Of a stretch of DNA of 64,000 nucleotides, positions 63,203 to 64,000 are shown in pieces. The stretch lies in assembly GCA_022843165.1 (NCBI GenBank), contig JALHOD010000009.1, positions 88,053 to 152,052 on the forward strand. Direction: 5' to 3'. Under the pieces are notes generated by a model. The model saw only the letters and a list, made by a program, of their open reading frames with translations. It was not told the DNA's origin and did no database searches. The stretch is from Pseudorhodoplanes sp. GTDB taxonomy: Bacteria; Pseudomonadota; Alphaproteobacteria; Rhizobiales; Xanthobacteraceae. Every line of letters starts with the position of its first letter. Within the stretch, counting starts at the first letter, position 1. The position numbers and the translations under genes were made by a program.

Positions 63203-63871
63203 TTGGGCAAGCATCTGTCACTCATCACCTCGGATCATCACACGCTTGGCGCCTATCGCGCCGATCCGCAGGGCAAACCCAAGGGCGGCATTGTGGTGGC
63301 GCAGGAGATTTTCGGCGTCAACAGTCACATCCGCAATGTCTGCGACCGGCTGGCGGCGGCAGGTTATGTCGCCGTCGCCCCCGCATTGTTCGACCGCTTT
63401 GTGCGCGACTTCGAGTCCGGCTATTCGCCGGACGAAGTCGCGCATGCGCGCAAATATCTCGGCAACATCGACTGGGGCAAAATGCTGCTCGATATCGAGG
63501 CGGGCGTGAAGGACGTGCAGGCGGCAGGCCCGGTCGGCGTCGTCGGGTTCTGCATGGGCGGCAGTGTTGCGTTTCTTGCCGCTACGCGGCTGCCGGGCTT
63601 GTCCGCCGCCGTCGCCTTCTACGGCGGCCAGATCGTGAAATATGCCGACGAAAAGCCGAAATGCCCAGTGCAGATGCATTTCGGAGATCAGGATGCCAGC
63701 ATCCCGACGAGCGATGTCGAGATCATCAAGAAAAAACGGCCGGACACCGAGATTCACGTCTATTCCGCCGGCCACGGATTCAATTGCGACGAGCGCGGCA
63801 GCTTCCATGACGCGAGCGCAAAACTCGCCTGGCAGCGGACGCTCGACTTTCTCGGCAAGACTATGAAGTGA
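63203..63871 (+). CDS. Dienelactone hydrolase family protein
   Basis: 222 aa. TTG start at 63203 chosen because GGAGG lies 6 nt upstream and no in-frame ATG follows nearby. Catalytic triad visible: Cys in GFCMGGSV, Asp in GDQDAS, His in GHGFNCDE. These enzymes hydrolyse dienelactone in chlorocatechol or related pathways; as a general hydrolase the substrate here is open. Confidence 0.88.
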   Translation: MGKHLSLITSDHHTLGAYRADPQGKPKGGIVVAQEIFGVNSHIRNVCDRLAAAGYVAVAPALFDRFVRDFESGYSPDEVAHARKYLGNIDWGKMLLDIEAGVKDVQAAGPVGVVGFCMGGSVAFLAATRLPGLSAAVAFYGGQIVKYADEKPKCPVQMHFGDQDASIPTSDVEIIKKKRPDTEIHVYSAGHGFNCDERGSFHDASAKLAWQRTLDFLGKTMK

Positions 63872-63886
63872 GTGTGACCGGCATGT

Positions 63887-64000
63887 TCACAGCCATCGTT
63901 CACTGATGGTGACGGTGTCGCCGGGACGGATCGGGTAATTGAGCGGCACTTTCTGGCGCAGCATCTGGCCGTTGACGGTGCGGGTCAGGGTGATGCTCTT
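63887..64000 (-). CDS. Probable polysaccharide export protein, C-terminal end (partial)
   Basis: Last 37 codons of a minus-strand gene cut by the right edge. The peptide ends with LNYPIRPGDTVTISERWL, and the region resembles the end of outer-membrane polysaccharide export (Wza/SLBB) proteins. Too short for firm assignment. Convergent with the dienelactone hydrolase gene. Confidence 0.5.
   Translation of the reverse strand, partial: KSITLTRTVNGQMLRQKVPLNYPIRPGDTVTISERWL

Noticed and set aside
1..64000. CRISPR arrays, rRNA genes, integrases, transposases, toxin-antitoxin or phage genes
   Set aside because: Looked for and not seen on either strand.

Overview
The window is a GC-rich chromosome segment from an alphaproteobacterium, most likely of the order Hyphomicrobiales (Rhizobiales), close to Xanthobacteraceae/Nitrobacteraceae. 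This rests on the gene families (mutS and glnD close together, a RegB/RegA-type redox pair, MmcB, intracellular PhaZ, many TRAP/TAXI/Bug solute-binding proteins, a DUF6894-like protein) and on two intergenic palindromic repeats of a kind common in that order. No CRISPR array, rRNA, integrase or insertion sequence was seen.

Layout. (a) 1-18.2 kb is a catabolic region: feruloyl-CoA-synthetase-like ligase (cut by the left edge), thiolase, 3-hydroxyacyl-CoA-dehydrogenase-like SDR, hotdog thioesterase, a MarR repressor, a DctPQM TRAP importer, an indolepyruvate-oxidoreductase-like pair (IorA/IorB), two tandem TAXI binding proteins, a ThDP-dependent enzyme, a fused TAXI permease and an ACMSD-like amidohydrolase, closed by a strong terminator. 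An 18-bp near-palindrome occurs at the MarR/dctP promoter and again just upstream of iorA, suggesting one repressor controls both units. (b) 18.3-28.8 kb: mutS with a coupled small membrane protein, a membrane protein, OsmC, an SsuABC-like importer and glnD. (c) 29-37.5 kb: di-haem peroxidase, cupredoxin, chemoreceptor, two tandem tiny exported lysine-rich proteins, class A PBP, Bcr/CflA-type transporter, YgjP-like metalloprotease. (d) 37.8-50.7 kb: PHA depolymerase, ABC-2 exporter, regB-regA, mmcB-mtnA, alpha/beta hydrolase, TauE/SafE, glutaryl-CoA dehydrogenase, L,D-transpeptidase with a coupled cupin, DUF6894-like protein, MBL hydrolase.

(e) 50.7-58.15 kb is a compact aromatic-catabolic module (MFS transporter, ACMSD-like amidohydrolase, quinone-oxidoreductase-like enzyme, two-domain extradiol dioxygenase, GntR regulator, Bug binding protein, FAA hydrolase). 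It ends at an intact tRNA-Arg(CCG). A 46-bp copy of that tRNA's upstream flank, followed by what looks like a decayed tRNA, sits at the left edge, so the module looks like an insertion or duplication bounded by tRNA-derived direct repeats. (f) 58.2-64 kb: an HtrA-like protein that has lost all three catalytic residues, a second L,D-transpeptidase, a single-pass low-complexity protein, a luciferase-like oxidoreductase, DoxX, a dienelactone hydrolase and the 3' end of a probable polysaccharide-export gene.

No wholly novel machine is evident. The most interesting signals are the two-site MarR operator linking a TRAP importer to IorAB, the tRNA-bounded catabolic module, the complete pseudoprotease, the duplicated tiny lysine-rich exported proteins with a shared leader, the metal-motif-altered amidohydrolase paralogues, and a 14-bp hairpin that buries the ribosome-binding site of an alpha/beta hydrolase. 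Substrates of the catabolic clusters are inferred from families only.
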